Assembly (NCBI GenBank): GCA_014879665.1
Contig: JACSRP010000047.1
Location: forward strand, 1 to 34,340
Length of the DNA: 34,340 nucleotides
From: Anaerolineae bacterium
GTDB taxonomy: Bacteria > Chloroflexota > Anaerolineae > Aggregatilineales > Phototrophicaceae
Direction: 5' to 3'
The notes beneath the pieces were generated by a model, which did not search any database, was not told where the DNA came from, and saw only the letters and a list, made by a program, of their open reading frames with translations. Every line of letters starts with the position of its first letter. The stretch's first letter is position 1. Below, in pieces: positions 16,304 to 24,205 of this stretch. The translations under genes were made by a program, and so were the position numbers.

Positions 16304-17587
16304 TTAGTTCAGCGCCGGGCCGGCGATGCCAATCACCAGTCGATCCGGAGTGAGATAGCGGCTGGCGGCGGCTTTCAGGTCTTCAGCTGTCAAACGGTTG
16401 ATCTGGTCGGGAAACTCAATCAGATAATCCAGCCCTAACTGATAGATTTCCATGCTGAGAATGGTTGAAGCGATGCCTTCGTTACTTTCGAGCTGTAACG
16501 GCAGCCGCCCGACCACGTAAGCCTGATTATCCTCAAGGTCTTCCTGTGATACCTTTTCGTCGCCTAAACGCCGCAGTTCGTCAATCGAGCGGTCAATCGC
16601 TAAGTCTACGTTGGTCGGGTTTACCCCGGCCATCACATACCACGGTGTAGGTCCAAGCCCGCCGTCCATCTGGCTGTAGGCATAATAGGCCAGCCCCAAA
16701 CGTTCGCGCACGCTAGCGCCGATGCGCCCCATCATCCCGAATTGACCTAGAATACTATTTGCCAGCATTGCCGCAAGGTAATCCGGTGCAAATCGGGATG
16801 GGCCAACTGCCCCTAACACTACATCCGATTGGGTTTTGCCGGGCAGCGCCACTGCGCTGCGGCGAGTAGCATCCAGTAGTGGAAGTTCAGGCAGTGCCGG
16901 TGTCGCTGGTTGTTCAGAATTTTGCCAGTCCTCAAAATGACGGCGCACAATCTCCAGCGCATCGCCAGCTTTAACCGCGCCGGCAACGGTGATGATCATG
17001 CCCGCAGGCCCGTAAACGCTGCGACGATATTCGCTGATGTCATCGAGCGTGAGATCCGTCACCGTTTGTATTGATCCGCGCCCGCTGTAGTGATAGGGAT
17101 GATTCGCCGGATACAACGTCTCATAGAATGCCCGGCTGGCACGGTAGCGGGTGTTCTGCATTGCAATTTGCAGCCCCGTGAGTACTTCTCCGCGCAGCCG
17201 CTCGATCTGCTGTGTCGGGAAAGTAGGGCGGCGCATTGAATCCGCCAGCACATCCAGCACAATATCCAGATCTTCCGCCAGCGATTTGCCGCCGAAACTG
17301 TTGCGATGGTTGCCAGAGCCGAACCCGGCATCTGCGCCGATATCTTCCAGCGCCGCCGCAATCTGATTGAAATCCCGTTTTTCCGTACCGCGCATCAAGG
17401 CTTCAGCAGTAAGCGATGCCAGCCCGTTCTTTTCAGGCGTTTCATATAGGCCGCCCGCGCGAAATGAGCCTCGAACCACGACCGATTGCGCGGCAAAATT
17501 CTCATAGACCAGCACCACGATGCCGTTAGCCAGCGTTTCGCGGTGAATATTCTGCGAATTGGGAAGTGAAGGAGTTACCATTGTCAT
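16304..17587 (-). CDS. M16 family protein, inactive subunit (no HxxEH)
   Basis: The 427-residue protein has the M16 duplicated alpha/beta halves, with FRAGGLYE, NGLASLTAEALMRGT, GASVRERLGLAYYAYS and Y-containing C-terminal motifs. At the catalytic site the expected H-x-x-E-H is Ser58-Leu-Thr-Ala-Glu62, so both zinc histidines are gone. That matches the non-catalytic partner in two-gene M16B bacterial peptidases, like the alpha side of mitochondrial processing peptidase. Its start overlaps the stop of the active subunit gene (TAATG), which implies coupled, near-equimolar translation. Confidence 0.9.
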   Translation of the reverse strand: MTMVTPSLPNSQNIHRETLANGIVVLVYENFAAQSVVVRGSFRAGGLYETPEKNGLASLTAEALMRGTEKRDFNQIAAALEDIGADAGFGSGNHRNSFGGKSLAEDLDIVLDVLADSMRRPTFPTQQIERLRGEVLTGLQIAMQNTRYRASRAFYETLYPANHPYHYSGRGSIQTVTDLTLDDISEYRRSVYGPAGMIITVAGAVKAGDALEIVRRHFEDWQNSEQPATPALPELPLLDATRRSAVALPGKTQSDVVLGAVGPSRFAPDYLAAMLANSILGQFGMMGRIGASVRERLGLAYYAYSQMDGGLGPTPWYVMAGVNPTNVDLAIDRSIDELRRLGDEKVSQEDLEDNQAYVVGRLPLQLESNEGIASTILSMEIYQLGLDYLIEFPDQINRLTAEDLKAAASRYLTPDRLVIGIAGPALN

Positions 17588-18885
17588 TATTCGTCCACTT
17601 CCTCAAATGAAAATTCGTCTTCGCCGGTAGGGATGAAACAGCCGATGATGCGGGACTGCGGCTTCAGATATTTATGTGCGGCTTCGTTCACATCCTCCAG
17701 CGTGACCGCCTCAAGACTTTGAACGTAGTTCTCAAACCACTGGTAGCCACCAAAATTCTCAGAAAACGCCAGCCAGAAGGCCTGCCGTGTGACCTGTTCG
17801 GTGCTGTAGGCGAATAATGCCCGTGCTTGCTTCTTAGCGCGCGCGAGTTCGGCTTCAGTGATATCGCCTTCGAGGACGCGATCAATCTCGCGCTGAATCG
17901 CCGCTTCTACTTCTTCACAGGTGCGGCCATCGCGAACGGTGGCGCTGATCGAGTAGAGATACGGGTCAATCGTCGGCACCAGCCCGCCATCCACATGGGC
18001 CGCCAGTTCAGTTTCAACCAGCGCCTTATATAACCGGCTGGTTTTGTTATCAATGCCGCCACCGCCCAGCCCAGACGGGCCGCACAGCACGCTGCTTAAG
18101 ATGGACAGCTTGAACCAGTCGGGGTCTGAAGCCGGTGGCGCTTTATAGGATATATCAATGAAGGCGCTGCCGCCGGGACGTTCTACGTGCACGCGGCGTT
18201 CACCATTCTGCTCCGGCTCCGGTCGGCTGAATAGTTTAGGCTGCTCGCCGGCAGGGATGCCTTCGTAAAGTGCGCGAATTTTCGCCAGCATTTCTTCGCT
18301 GTTGAACGCGCCCACCGCCACCGCAATCGCGTTGTTCGGCATATAGTGCTGCTGATAATGCCCGTATAAGTCGTCGCGAGTCATGTTTTCCAGATCGAAC
18401 ATGTCGCCAATAATCTCGTGATGATAACCATGCACGCGGAAAGCCGCTGCCTGCATCTCTTCGCCTAGCCAGAAGGTTGGCGAGTTTTCCGCCCCCTGCC
18501 GTTCCGAGATGATCACAGTGCGTTCGCTCTCGACCTCTTCCGGGTCGAATTGGGCGTTGATCATCCGGTCAGCTTCGATCTCTAAGCCTAGTTCATACTT
18601 ATCTACCGGCAGCGTTTCATAATAGGCGGTGTAATCGAAAAAGGTCTGCGCGTTCCACGATCCCCCCGCGCGATCTATCGCCTTGTCCAGCGCGCCCGCT
18701 GGAAACTTATCGGTGCCTTTGAACATCATGTGTTCGACCCAGTGCGAAATACCGGTGGTGCCGGTTTGTTCGTTGCGGCTGCCAATGCGATACAGCACCC
18801 ACCAGCTAACCAGCGGTGCGCTGTGAACCTCTTTGAGCAGTACGGTCATGCCATTTTTGAGGATATGTTTGGTGACTTCACCCAC
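17587..18885 (-). CDS. M16 family zinc peptidase, catalytic subunit
   Basis: The GTG at 18885 is chosen because AAGGAG lies six bases upstream (18892-18897). A longer frame to 18924 starts inside that site. The 432-residue product has HWVEH at 48-52 (the inverse zinc motif H-x-x-E-H) and Glu128, 76 residues beyond the second His, as third ligand. A C-terminal R-x-x-Y half with GGIDNKTSRLYKALVE is present. It probably forms a clamshell heterodimer with the next gene and degrades peptides or processes a precursor. No signal peptide is seen, so it is cytoplasmic. Confidence 0.92.
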   Translation of the reverse strand: MGEVTKHILKNGMTVLLKEVHSAPLVSWWVLYRIGSRNEQTGTTGISHWVEHMMFKGTDKFPAGALDKAIDRAGGSWNAQTFFDYTAYYETLPVDKYELGLEIEADRMINAQFDPEEVESERTVIISERQGAENSPTFWLGEEMQAAAFRVHGYHHEIIGDMFDLENMTRDDLYGHYQQHYMPNNAIAVAVGAFNSEEMLAKIRALYEGIPAGEQPKLFSRPEPEQNGERRVHVERPGGSAFIDISYKAPPASDPDWFKLSILSSVLCGPSGLGGGGIDNKTSRLYKALVETELAAHVDGGLVPTIDPYLYSISATVRDGRTCEEVEAAIQREIDRVLEGDITEAELARAKKQARALFAYSTEQVTRQAFWLAFSENFGGYQWFENYVQSLEAVTLEDVNEAAHKYLKPQSRIIGCFIPTGEDEFSFEEVDE

Positions 18886-18983
18886 AAATGACTCCTTTTC
18901 AAGTCGTGTGCTGTGCCTAAACAAGTAAGCATAGCGCGCTGTTATTGGATTTAGATTAACGCGGGATGGCGAATTTTAGACTG

Positions 18984-19010
18984 TAGGGGCAATCTGCCGG
19001 GTTGCCCCTA
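18984..19010. repeat. Palindrome TAGGGGCAA / TTGCCCCTA
   Basis: Nine perfect base pairs enclose a nine-base loop. The GTAGGGGC arm is typical of short dispersed intergenic palindromes. A related arm occurs in the terminator at 13871 and, degenerate, at 19061. Confidence 0.7.
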
Positions 19011-19027
19011 TAAACTGCGCTTTACTA

Positions 19028-19049
19028 CCTTCACCTTGAGAGGTTAAGG
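19028..19049. repeat. Hairpin CCTT-ACCT / AGGT-AAGG
   Basis: Two four-pair stems separated by one C/T mismatch close a TGAG loop. It is the second of four hairpins in this gap. Confidence 0.45.
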
Positions 19050-19062
19050 GATGAATTTTGTA

Positions 19063-19082
19063 GGGGTGTGGCATGTCGCCCC
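19063..19082. repeat. Degenerate GGGGTG / CGCCCC palindrome
   Basis: Six pairs including one T-G enclose an eight-base loop. It is preceded by TGTA like the unit at 18984, so it is probably a second, decayed copy. Confidence 0.45.
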
Positions 19083-19105
19083 ATATTGCCACAGTGCAGC
19101 TTTCA

Positions 19106-19121
19106 CCCCCACTCATGGGGG
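19106..19121. repeat. Hairpin CCCCCA / TGGGGG
   Basis: Six perfect pairs enclose a CTCA loop (TGAG on the minus strand). It lies about 55 bases after the UGD stop on the minus strand. Without a following T-run its role as UGD terminator is unproven. Confidence 0.45.
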
Positions 19122-19175
19122 CGGCCGCGTCAGTCCCCGGCGTTCTAGGAATTTTTCTTAGCGCCCCTGGCGAAA

Positions 19176-20603
19176 CTACGCCGTCACCGGCTCATTTTCC
19201 ACTGTTTTGAAGGCGGGTTTTCCCGCCTTGCCTTTCATATAAGCGCCGCCCACCGCAAGGTAGTCGTAACCGCCGTTTACCAGCTCGTTGTAATCGGGGA
19301 TCATGCGGCGGCCATCTATGATCAGGTAGGGCGTCGGGCAGATCTGCTCGATAGTGCGCGAAAGGCCGCGAAATTCTTCCCAGTCCGTTGAGATGAACAG
19401 GATATCCGAACCCTGAAGCGCCTCTTTCACCGAAGAGTGATAGCTGATCTTCTCGAATAGGTGGTTGTCCTGCGGGTTGAAGTAGCGTTTGGCTTCTTCA
19501 ATCGCCAGCGGGTCATATGCGCGAATTTCCTTCACGCCCCGCGCCAGCAGTGATTCCACCACCTTCAGCGACGACGAATCGCGCATATCATTGGTGCGCT
19601 GCTTGAAAGACAGGCCGAGTAGGGCGACGGTTTTATGATTGAAGCTGGCGCCCCCTTCCTGAATTGCCCGGTCAATCATATAGGTCTTCTGATACTCATT
19701 GATCTGAAACACTGATTCCAGCAAGTCGGCTTGTACACCGGCGCTCTTGAACTGGTGAATTAGGGATTGAATGTCTTTGCCGAAACAGGAACCGCCCGCG
19801 CCGTTAGAGACATAAGACCCCCACGTGCTGATGCGATTATCGCTGGTCACGCCGCGCTTCAAGTCTTCCATTCGCACGTTCGGAAAATTCTCGCCAAGCC
19901 GCGCGCCCACACCATTCCAGAATGAAATGTAGGTCAGCAGCAGCGTGTTCGCCAGATACTTGATCCCTTCCGCAGTTTCCGGCGTGGTCTCGATATAGCG
20001 AATTCGCACGTGATTCACGAACTGCGAATAGATGCGGCGGATGATCGAGAAATCGGCTTCGCTGTCTGCGCCCACCACCACCCGGTCAGGGCGGCGGGAT
20101 TTCTCCACCGCGTCGCCTTCTGGCAAAAATTCGGGATTAGAGGCGATGCCCACGTTTGGCACATGATGCTTCTTGAGGATGTTTTCCAGACGGCGCGCAG
20201 TGCCTACCGGAACTGTGCTCTTGTTGATCATCACCACCCGGCGCTGATCTTTACGCGCTGCCAGTGCCATAGAAAGTGTTTCCAGCGCTGCATCGTAATA
20301 GCTCAAATCCGTTGCGCCATTAGCGCCGGGGGGCGTGGGCAGGCATAAGAAAATAGCGTCGGTGCCTTCGATAATGTTGGCAATTTCGTTGGTGAAAAAG
20401 AGATAGCGATCCTTGGTGTCTGCAATCGCTTCGGCCAATCCCGGCTCGTTCACATAATGCTCGATCTTGCTCTTTTCGCCGCTGTTGTAGGCGCCAATGC
20501 GAGTTTGATCAATATCATAGGCATATACCTCATGCCCGTATTCAGAGCATACGGCGGCATGGGTTAGGCCGACGAAGCCAGTTCCAACCACAATGATCTT
20601 CAT
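19176..20603 (-). CDS. Nucleotide sugar dehydrogenase (UDP-glucose 6-dehydrogenase family)
   Basis: The 475-residue protein is cytoplasmic. It has an N-terminal Rossmann motif GTGFVG (7-12), the family's STVPVGT (129-135), SNPEFLPEG (155-163), AEGIKYLANT with Lys215, and GGSCFGKDI with the catalytic Cys273. A C-terminal UDP-binding Rossmann half contains VALLGLSFKQRTNDMRDSSS. The reaction is NAD-dependent four-electron oxidation of a UDP-hexose to UDP-uronic acid; UDP-glucose is most likely, but UDP-GlcNAc or UDP-ManNAc forms share these motifs. GGAGGA precedes the ATG. The neighbours suggest a role in surface glycan precursor supply. Confidence 0.9.
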   Translation of the reverse strand: MKIIVVGTGFVGLTHAAVCSEYGHEVYAYDIDQTRIGAYNSGEKSKIEHYVNEPGLAEAIADTKDRYLFFTNEIANIIEGTDAIFLCLPTPPGANGATDLSYYDAALETLSMALAARKDQRRVVMINKSTVPVGTARRLENILKKHHVPNVGIASNPEFLPEGDAVEKSRRPDRVVVGADSEADFSIIRRIYSQFVNHVRIRYIETTPETAEGIKYLANTLLLTYISFWNGVGARLGENFPNVRMEDLKRGVTSDNRISTWGSYVSNGAGGSCFGKDIQSLIHQFKSAGVQADLLESVFQINEYQKTYMIDRAIQEGGASFNHKTVALLGLSFKQRTNDMRDSSSLKVVESLLARGVKEIRAYDPLAIEEAKRYFNPQDNHLFEKISYHSSVKEALQGSDILFISTDWEEFRGLSRTIEQICPTPYLIIDGRRMIPDYNELVNGGYDYLAVGGAYMKGKAGKPAFKTVENEPVTA

Positions 20604-20691
20604 AACAGTCGTTCCTCCGCGTCATGCGCGTCTATGAGCAGTGCAAATGCCAGAAGTGTAATCGCCATGCCAGCTTTAGGGTATGGCAAAG

Positions 20692-21252
20692 TTATCCGAC
20701 CCGTTTCGCCATCAGTAAATCGGGTTTTCCGAATCCATTCGCATCTGGCACGATGCCCGTGAACACAAATCCGCATTTCTGATAGAACTCGTAAGGATGG
20801 CGTTTCAGGTTTTGAATCCGCGCCAGATGTTCCAGCGGGTTAGGGTACAAATCAATTCCGTGCAGGCTGGTTAGTCCCAACTCGTCGTCGCTGCCCAGAT
20901 AAATTGTCAGGCCGCCGCGCGCCTTTACCTGTGTTTCTAAATCGGCTGCCAATGCCCGCCCGATGCCATGCCCCTGATAGCCGGGATCAACCGCCAGCGG
21001 GTGTAGTTCCCATGCAAACGGCTCGTAAGTCAGGATGCCGCCAATCCAACCGATGGCAGTATTGCTGTCCCCATCAACCGCCACCCGGCTGATCCGGTCG
21101 TCGGCAAATGACTCCGCAATTTCTTCCCTCGCTTCTTCTACCGTCGTCATATAGTCCGGCGCAATCGTGCGAAAGGCGTGGGTGCAAAACTGCGCGATCT
21201 GCTCGATAGCGCGATGATCATCGGGAGTAAGTGCGCGTATTTCTACTGGCAT
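20692..21252 (-). CDS. GNAT family N-acetyltransferase
   Basis: The 186-residue protein has the GNAT motif A VDPGYQGHGIGRAL (88-101), with Q-G-H-G-I-G as the acetyl-CoA pyrophosphate loop, preceded by a WELHPLAV strand. The C-terminal half (YLGSDDELGLTSLHGIDLYP ... HPYEFYQKCGFVFTG) resembles the layout of proteins often annotated as aminoglycoside 6'-N-acetyltransferase-like. That resemblance is from memory and resistance should not be assumed. It follows the UGM-like gene by 24 bases on the same strand. A role in acetylating an amino sugar is possible but unproven. Confidence 0.85.
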   Translation of the reverse strand: MPVEIRALTPDDHRAIEQIAQFCTHAFRTIAPDYMTTVEEAREEIAESFADDRISRVAVDGDSNTAIGWIGGILTYEPFAWELHPLAVDPGYQGHGIGRALAADLETQVKARGGLTIYLGSDDELGLTSLHGIDLYPNPLEHLARIQNLKRHPYEFYQKCGFVFTGIVPDANGFGKPDLLMAKRVG

Positions 21253-21276
21253 AGAATCGCTTTCAGTCTCTATCGC

Positions 21277-22581
21277 TCAATCCTGCGCCAGCATCAGCCC
21301 GGCAGCCCGCCGCCCAATTTCGACCGCAAAGTTAGTGCCACGATCCCAGGGATACACATGGCTCATGCTCGCCCAGTACAGTCCGGGAATCGGCGTGTCC
21401 AGCGGCGGCACATGCTCGCTGTGATTCACGTAGGGAACCGGCTGTGCATAGGGCGCTCTGAACACCCACGTCTTGCGAATCCAGTCTTTGTTGAAGGCCG
21501 GGTTAACTGTCGGCAGCACTTTTATGAAACGTTCGACGATCTCATCATCGCTCAGTTTGAAATATTCGTGATCCACCGGCGCGTAATCGCCGCAGTACAG
21601 GATGTGATCCCCGCCATAATGTGCCTTGTCCATCCAGTTGGTGTGTTCAACCAACGCCAGAAATGGAAACGGATTCGCGTTCTTGTCAGCGCTCTTTGCC
21701 GGAAGGTTCAGCCAGTAGGTGCCGTCGGTCATCAACTGCTGCTTGATGGCGATCACCACGCAGACCGCGCCGATGCTGTGCAGCGAGGCGATATTCTTCC
21801 CAAAATCAGTCTCGCGCAGTTCCGGCGCAAGTTTCAGCAGCAGCCCCGGTGAAGTCGTCGCCAGCACCCGATCAAAGACCTGTGTTTCGCCATTCACGGC
21901 CAGCGCCGGCTTGCCATCCTGCGCGGTGATGCCCTGTATCGGGGTTTCAAGATGAATGGTCACGCCCTTAGCCTCAAGCTGCTTTGCCAGCGTATCCATA
22001 AACGCCTGAAAGCCGCCCTCAAATGTGCCTAAACGCAGGCTGCGGGCTTTCACGCGCGCCCACATCCACGCCATATTCACCTTGTCGTACTCTTCACCAA
22101 ATTTGCCGATCAGCAGCGGGCGGAAGAACTTCCCATAGGCATCTTCGCCCATATACTTCAAAAACCATTCGTTGGCTGTCACCTTTTCTAGCGATTTCCA
22201 GTCCGGCGTCAGCTTGATGAACACGCCTGCCAAGCCAAAGCGCATCTTCGAAAAGAATGGCAGCGGCAGAAACATCGCTGATGGCGAAATCTCCGAACGG
22301 TACATTTTGCCGTCAATCCAGTAGCTGGTTTTCGGGCGCGGGAATAGCACTTTATCGCTCACGCCCATCTCTTCAATCAGCTTCAGCAAGTCTTGATCGG
22401 TCTGGAACCAGTGATGATAGAACTTCTCCAACGACCAATCCCAGTTATCGTCGCTGAAGCCGCTGGCGAGGCCGCCAACCCGTTTTTCAGCTTCGTAAAT
22501 CGTAACTTCGTGGCCCTGCTTTACAAAATCCCACGCGGCGGACATGCCAGCGACGCCCGCGCCAATGATTCCAATGTTCAA
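21277..22581 (-). CDS. FAD-dependent amine-oxidase/UDP-galactopyranose-mutase-like flavoprotein
   Basis: The 434-residue protein starts with TTG, overlapping the flippase stop (TTGA). The FAD motif GAGVAGMSAA (7-16) is followed by E-A-E-K-R-V-G-G-L (30-38), typical of amine oxidase/phytoene desaturase/UGM folds. Further marks are a YHHWF stretch near 55, FRPLLIGKFGEEYDKVNMAWMW and a C-terminal GLYWASMSHVYPWDRGTNFAVE, the second FAD contact. Proteins of this type in glycan clusters are often called protoporphyrinogen oxidase-like or UGM-like; true mutase activity cannot be told from sequence by eye. Coupling to the flippase gene supports a lipid-linked glycan role. Confidence 0.82.
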   Translation of the reverse strand: MNIGIIGAGVAGMSAAWDFVKQGHEVTIYEAEKRVGGLASGFSDDNWDWSLEKFYHHWFQTDQDLLKLIEEMGVSDKVLFPRPKTSYWIDGKMYRSEISPSAMFLPLPFFSKMRFGLAGVFIKLTPDWKSLEKVTANEWFLKYMGEDAYGKFFRPLLIGKFGEEYDKVNMAWMWARVKARSLRLGTFEGGFQAFMDTLAKQLEAKGVTIHLETPIQGITAQDGKPALAVNGETQVFDRVLATTSPGLLLKLAPELRETDFGKNIASLHSIGAVCVVIAIKQQLMTDGTYWLNLPAKSADKNANPFPFLALVEHTNWMDKAHYGGDHILYCGDYAPVDHEYFKLSDDEIVERFIKVLPTVNPAFNKDWIRKTWVFRAPYAQPVPYVNHSEHVPPLDTPIPGLYWASMSHVYPWDRGTNFAVEIGRRAAGLMLAQD

Positions 22582-23600
22582 CCTGTCACCACCTTATTCT
22601 CATTGTCAGTGTCGAGCGATTGTGCTGAACGCACGGCTTTTAAGTTCAAGCCCATCCGCGTCAGGAAATAGAAGCCCGCCAGCGTCGCCGGCAGCCACAC
22701 GATCACATGCAGCACAAACGCATAAGCCAGCGCCTGATCATCGGCTACGCCTGCCGCCGTCATTACCGTGACCACGAAAAATTCAAACACGCCTAACTGA
22801 CCCGGCGACGCGGGAATCAATCCCGCCAGATTGACCACTCCCACCGCCAGAATCATCAGCGGAAAGCCTACGTCAATATGCATCGCGAAAGCCACTATCC
22901 AGTAGCCCACCGCCGCCAGCAGCCACGTGCCGTAAGAAGTGATGACCGCGCCCAGCAAGTCTTTAGGGGTACGCAGCCCCTCAAGCCCCGCCAGCACTTC
23001 ATCGCCCAGCTTCATCACGATACCTTTAATTTTCGCTGGCAAAATGGAAGCCACAACTTCCAGCAGCTTGTGAAACCACAGCGGCTTGGCGGCGGCGGTG
23101 AAGAAGATCACCAGCGCGATTGCAAATAGCGGCGCGGCGGCATTGGCCATAGATTGCAGCGTGGGGTCCGGAAGTTGCAGCATATTCAGCGAAATAACCA
23201 CAAAGGTGACCATCACCACGCCGTCAAAAATGCGTTCGGTCAGCGTGACCACCGTCGCCGGGGCAATCGGCACTTCCTGATCTCGCCGCAGCAGCGCAAT
23301 CCGCAAAATCTCGCCAGCACGCAGCGGATAGATATTGTTGCCCATATAGCCGACACAAGTTAGTTTAGTGAGCGGCCACAGCGGAACGCGCTTGAGCGAG
23401 CGCAGCAAAAACTGCCAGCGCCACGCGATCACCACAATAGCCAGCAAATACCAGAACGCCGCGAAGATCAGCAGCAGAATATCTGCGCTGCGAATTGCAT
23501 CCAGCACCGCTTGAAAGTTCAGCCCGCGTACCGAAAGAAACAAAAATACAGCGCTGATGCCGATGCCAATAAAAACCAGAAGGCGCTGCTTTGAGGTCAT
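22578..23600 (-). CDS. Lysylphosphatidylglycerol synthase TM / flippase-like membrane protein (UPF0104)
   Basis: The ATG at 23600 starts the protein at MTSKQRLLVFIGIGI. The frame is open for 26 more codons to 23678, but those residues are not membrane-like. The 340-residue product has eight or so membrane helices and the family's NNIYPLRAGEILR (close to the usual N-x-x-P-x-R-x-G-E), ATVVTLTERIFDG and GLIPASPGQLGVFE motifs. This family (PF03706-type, AglD/YbhN/MprF TM domain) is linked to flipping or handling of lipid-linked substrates. It overlaps the UGM-like gene by four bases, so both act together. Confidence 0.87.
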   Translation of the reverse strand: MTSKQRLLVFIGIGISAVFLFLSVRGLNFQAVLDAIRSADILLLIFAAFWYLLAIVVIAWRWQFLLRSLKRVPLWPLTKLTCVGYMGNNIYPLRAGEILRIALLRRDQEVPIAPATVVTLTERIFDGVVMVTFVVISLNMLQLPDPTLQSMANAAAPLFAIALVIFFTAAAKPLWFHKLLEVVASILPAKIKGIVMKLGDEVLAGLEGLRTPKDLLGAVITSYGTWLLAAVGYWIVAFAMHIDVGFPLMILAVGVVNLAGLIPASPGQLGVFEFFVVTVMTAAGVADDQALAYAFVLHVIVWLPATLAGFYFLTRMGLNLKAVRSAQSLDTDNENKVVTG

Positions 23601-23630
23601 AGGGAATAGATTTCCATGATATGTCTGCGC

Positions 23631-23636
23631 ATTATA
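23631..23636 (-). promoter_or_regulatory. -10 box of the flippase/UGM-like operon
   Basis: TATAAT on the minus strand lies about 30 bases before the ATG at 23600. The site is within the palindrome ATTATAAT, so it could also serve the divergent gene. No good -35 was found. Confidence 0.4.
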
Positions 23637-23755
23637 ATCCAGCGTGATCTGACGAGGTATCCCTTTTATACACGCCATCGCGCTAGTTTGCTTGTCCTAG
23701 CTTCGTTTCAGTATTACACTTTACCATGCCGTTAGTAAGAAAGGGGGTTGTTGAC

Positions 23756-24100
23756 GTGGATGAGAACAGGCACCCCGATGAGCCTGAATGGCTGGATGAA
23801 TTTCGTGATCTTGCCAATCGTGAGCTGCAAGAAGGATCATCTTGCGAACAGGTTCACCCTGTCGTCGAAAGCTGGTATCACCGCATGCTTCAGCAGCCGC
23901 CGCCGCAGTCCCGCGATTCGGTGCTTCAGGCGATGGCCTGTCTGGCAACCGAAGTGCTGCACAGCTCACCTGATGAAATGGTAGATGATATTCTGGCGGT
24001 GGTGGATGAAGACACACTGGTTTCATGGATTGAATACGTTTTAATGGTCGGCCGTGCCTTTGAAGGCGGGCTGCGCGGCGGCGAATTGGACGATCTATAG
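23756..24100 (+). CDS. Small acidic protein of unknown function
   Basis: The GTG at 23756 is favoured because AAGGGGG ends eight bases upstream. An ATG at 23726 in the same frame lacks a ribosome site and would add ten residues. The 114-residue product is acidic and helical, starting (M)DENRHPDEPEWLDEF and ending GGLRGGELDDL. No signal, membrane helix or known domain is recognised. It contains two Cys and a Pro-Pro-Pro turn (QQPPPQSRD). A strong terminator follows, so it is probably a single-gene unit divergent from the flippase operon. Confidence 0.65.
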   Translation: MDENRHPDEPEWLDEFRDLANRELQEGSSCEQVHPVVESWYHRMLQQPPPQSRDSVLQAMACLATEVLHSSPDEMVDDILAVVDEDTLVSWIEYVLMVGRAFEGGLRGGELDDL

Positions 24101-24123
24101 ATCAGAATTGAACAATGAGGAGG

Positions 24124-24154
24124 AGAGGCGCATAGACCATGCGTCTCTTTTTTT
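24124..24154 (+). terminator. Rho-independent terminator
   Basis: AGAGGCGCAT and ATGCGTCTCT form ten pairs (one G-T) with an AGACC loop, followed by seven T (24148-24154). It lies 24 bases after the small acidic gene. Confidence 0.85.
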
Positions 24155-24205
24155 ATTCTAAAACTTCGAATAGCGTATCTAAAGCGCAGGTCTTTGGAGA
24201 CGATC

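Larger units (their letters stand above)
18886..19175. other. 290-base intergenic region with four hairpins
   Basis: It lies between the end of the UGD gene and the start of the M16 operon, both on the minus strand. Bases 18984-19121 hold four successive palindromes (listed separately). The proximal part (18898-18980) must hold the M16 promoter, but no convincing pair of boxes was found; TATGCT on the minus strand is the best -10. Confidence 0.6.

Noticed and set aside
21178..21852. A 224-codon plus-strand frame
   Set aside because: It is antisense to the GNAT and UGM-like genes and its translation is His/Gln/Arg-rich, a usual shadow.
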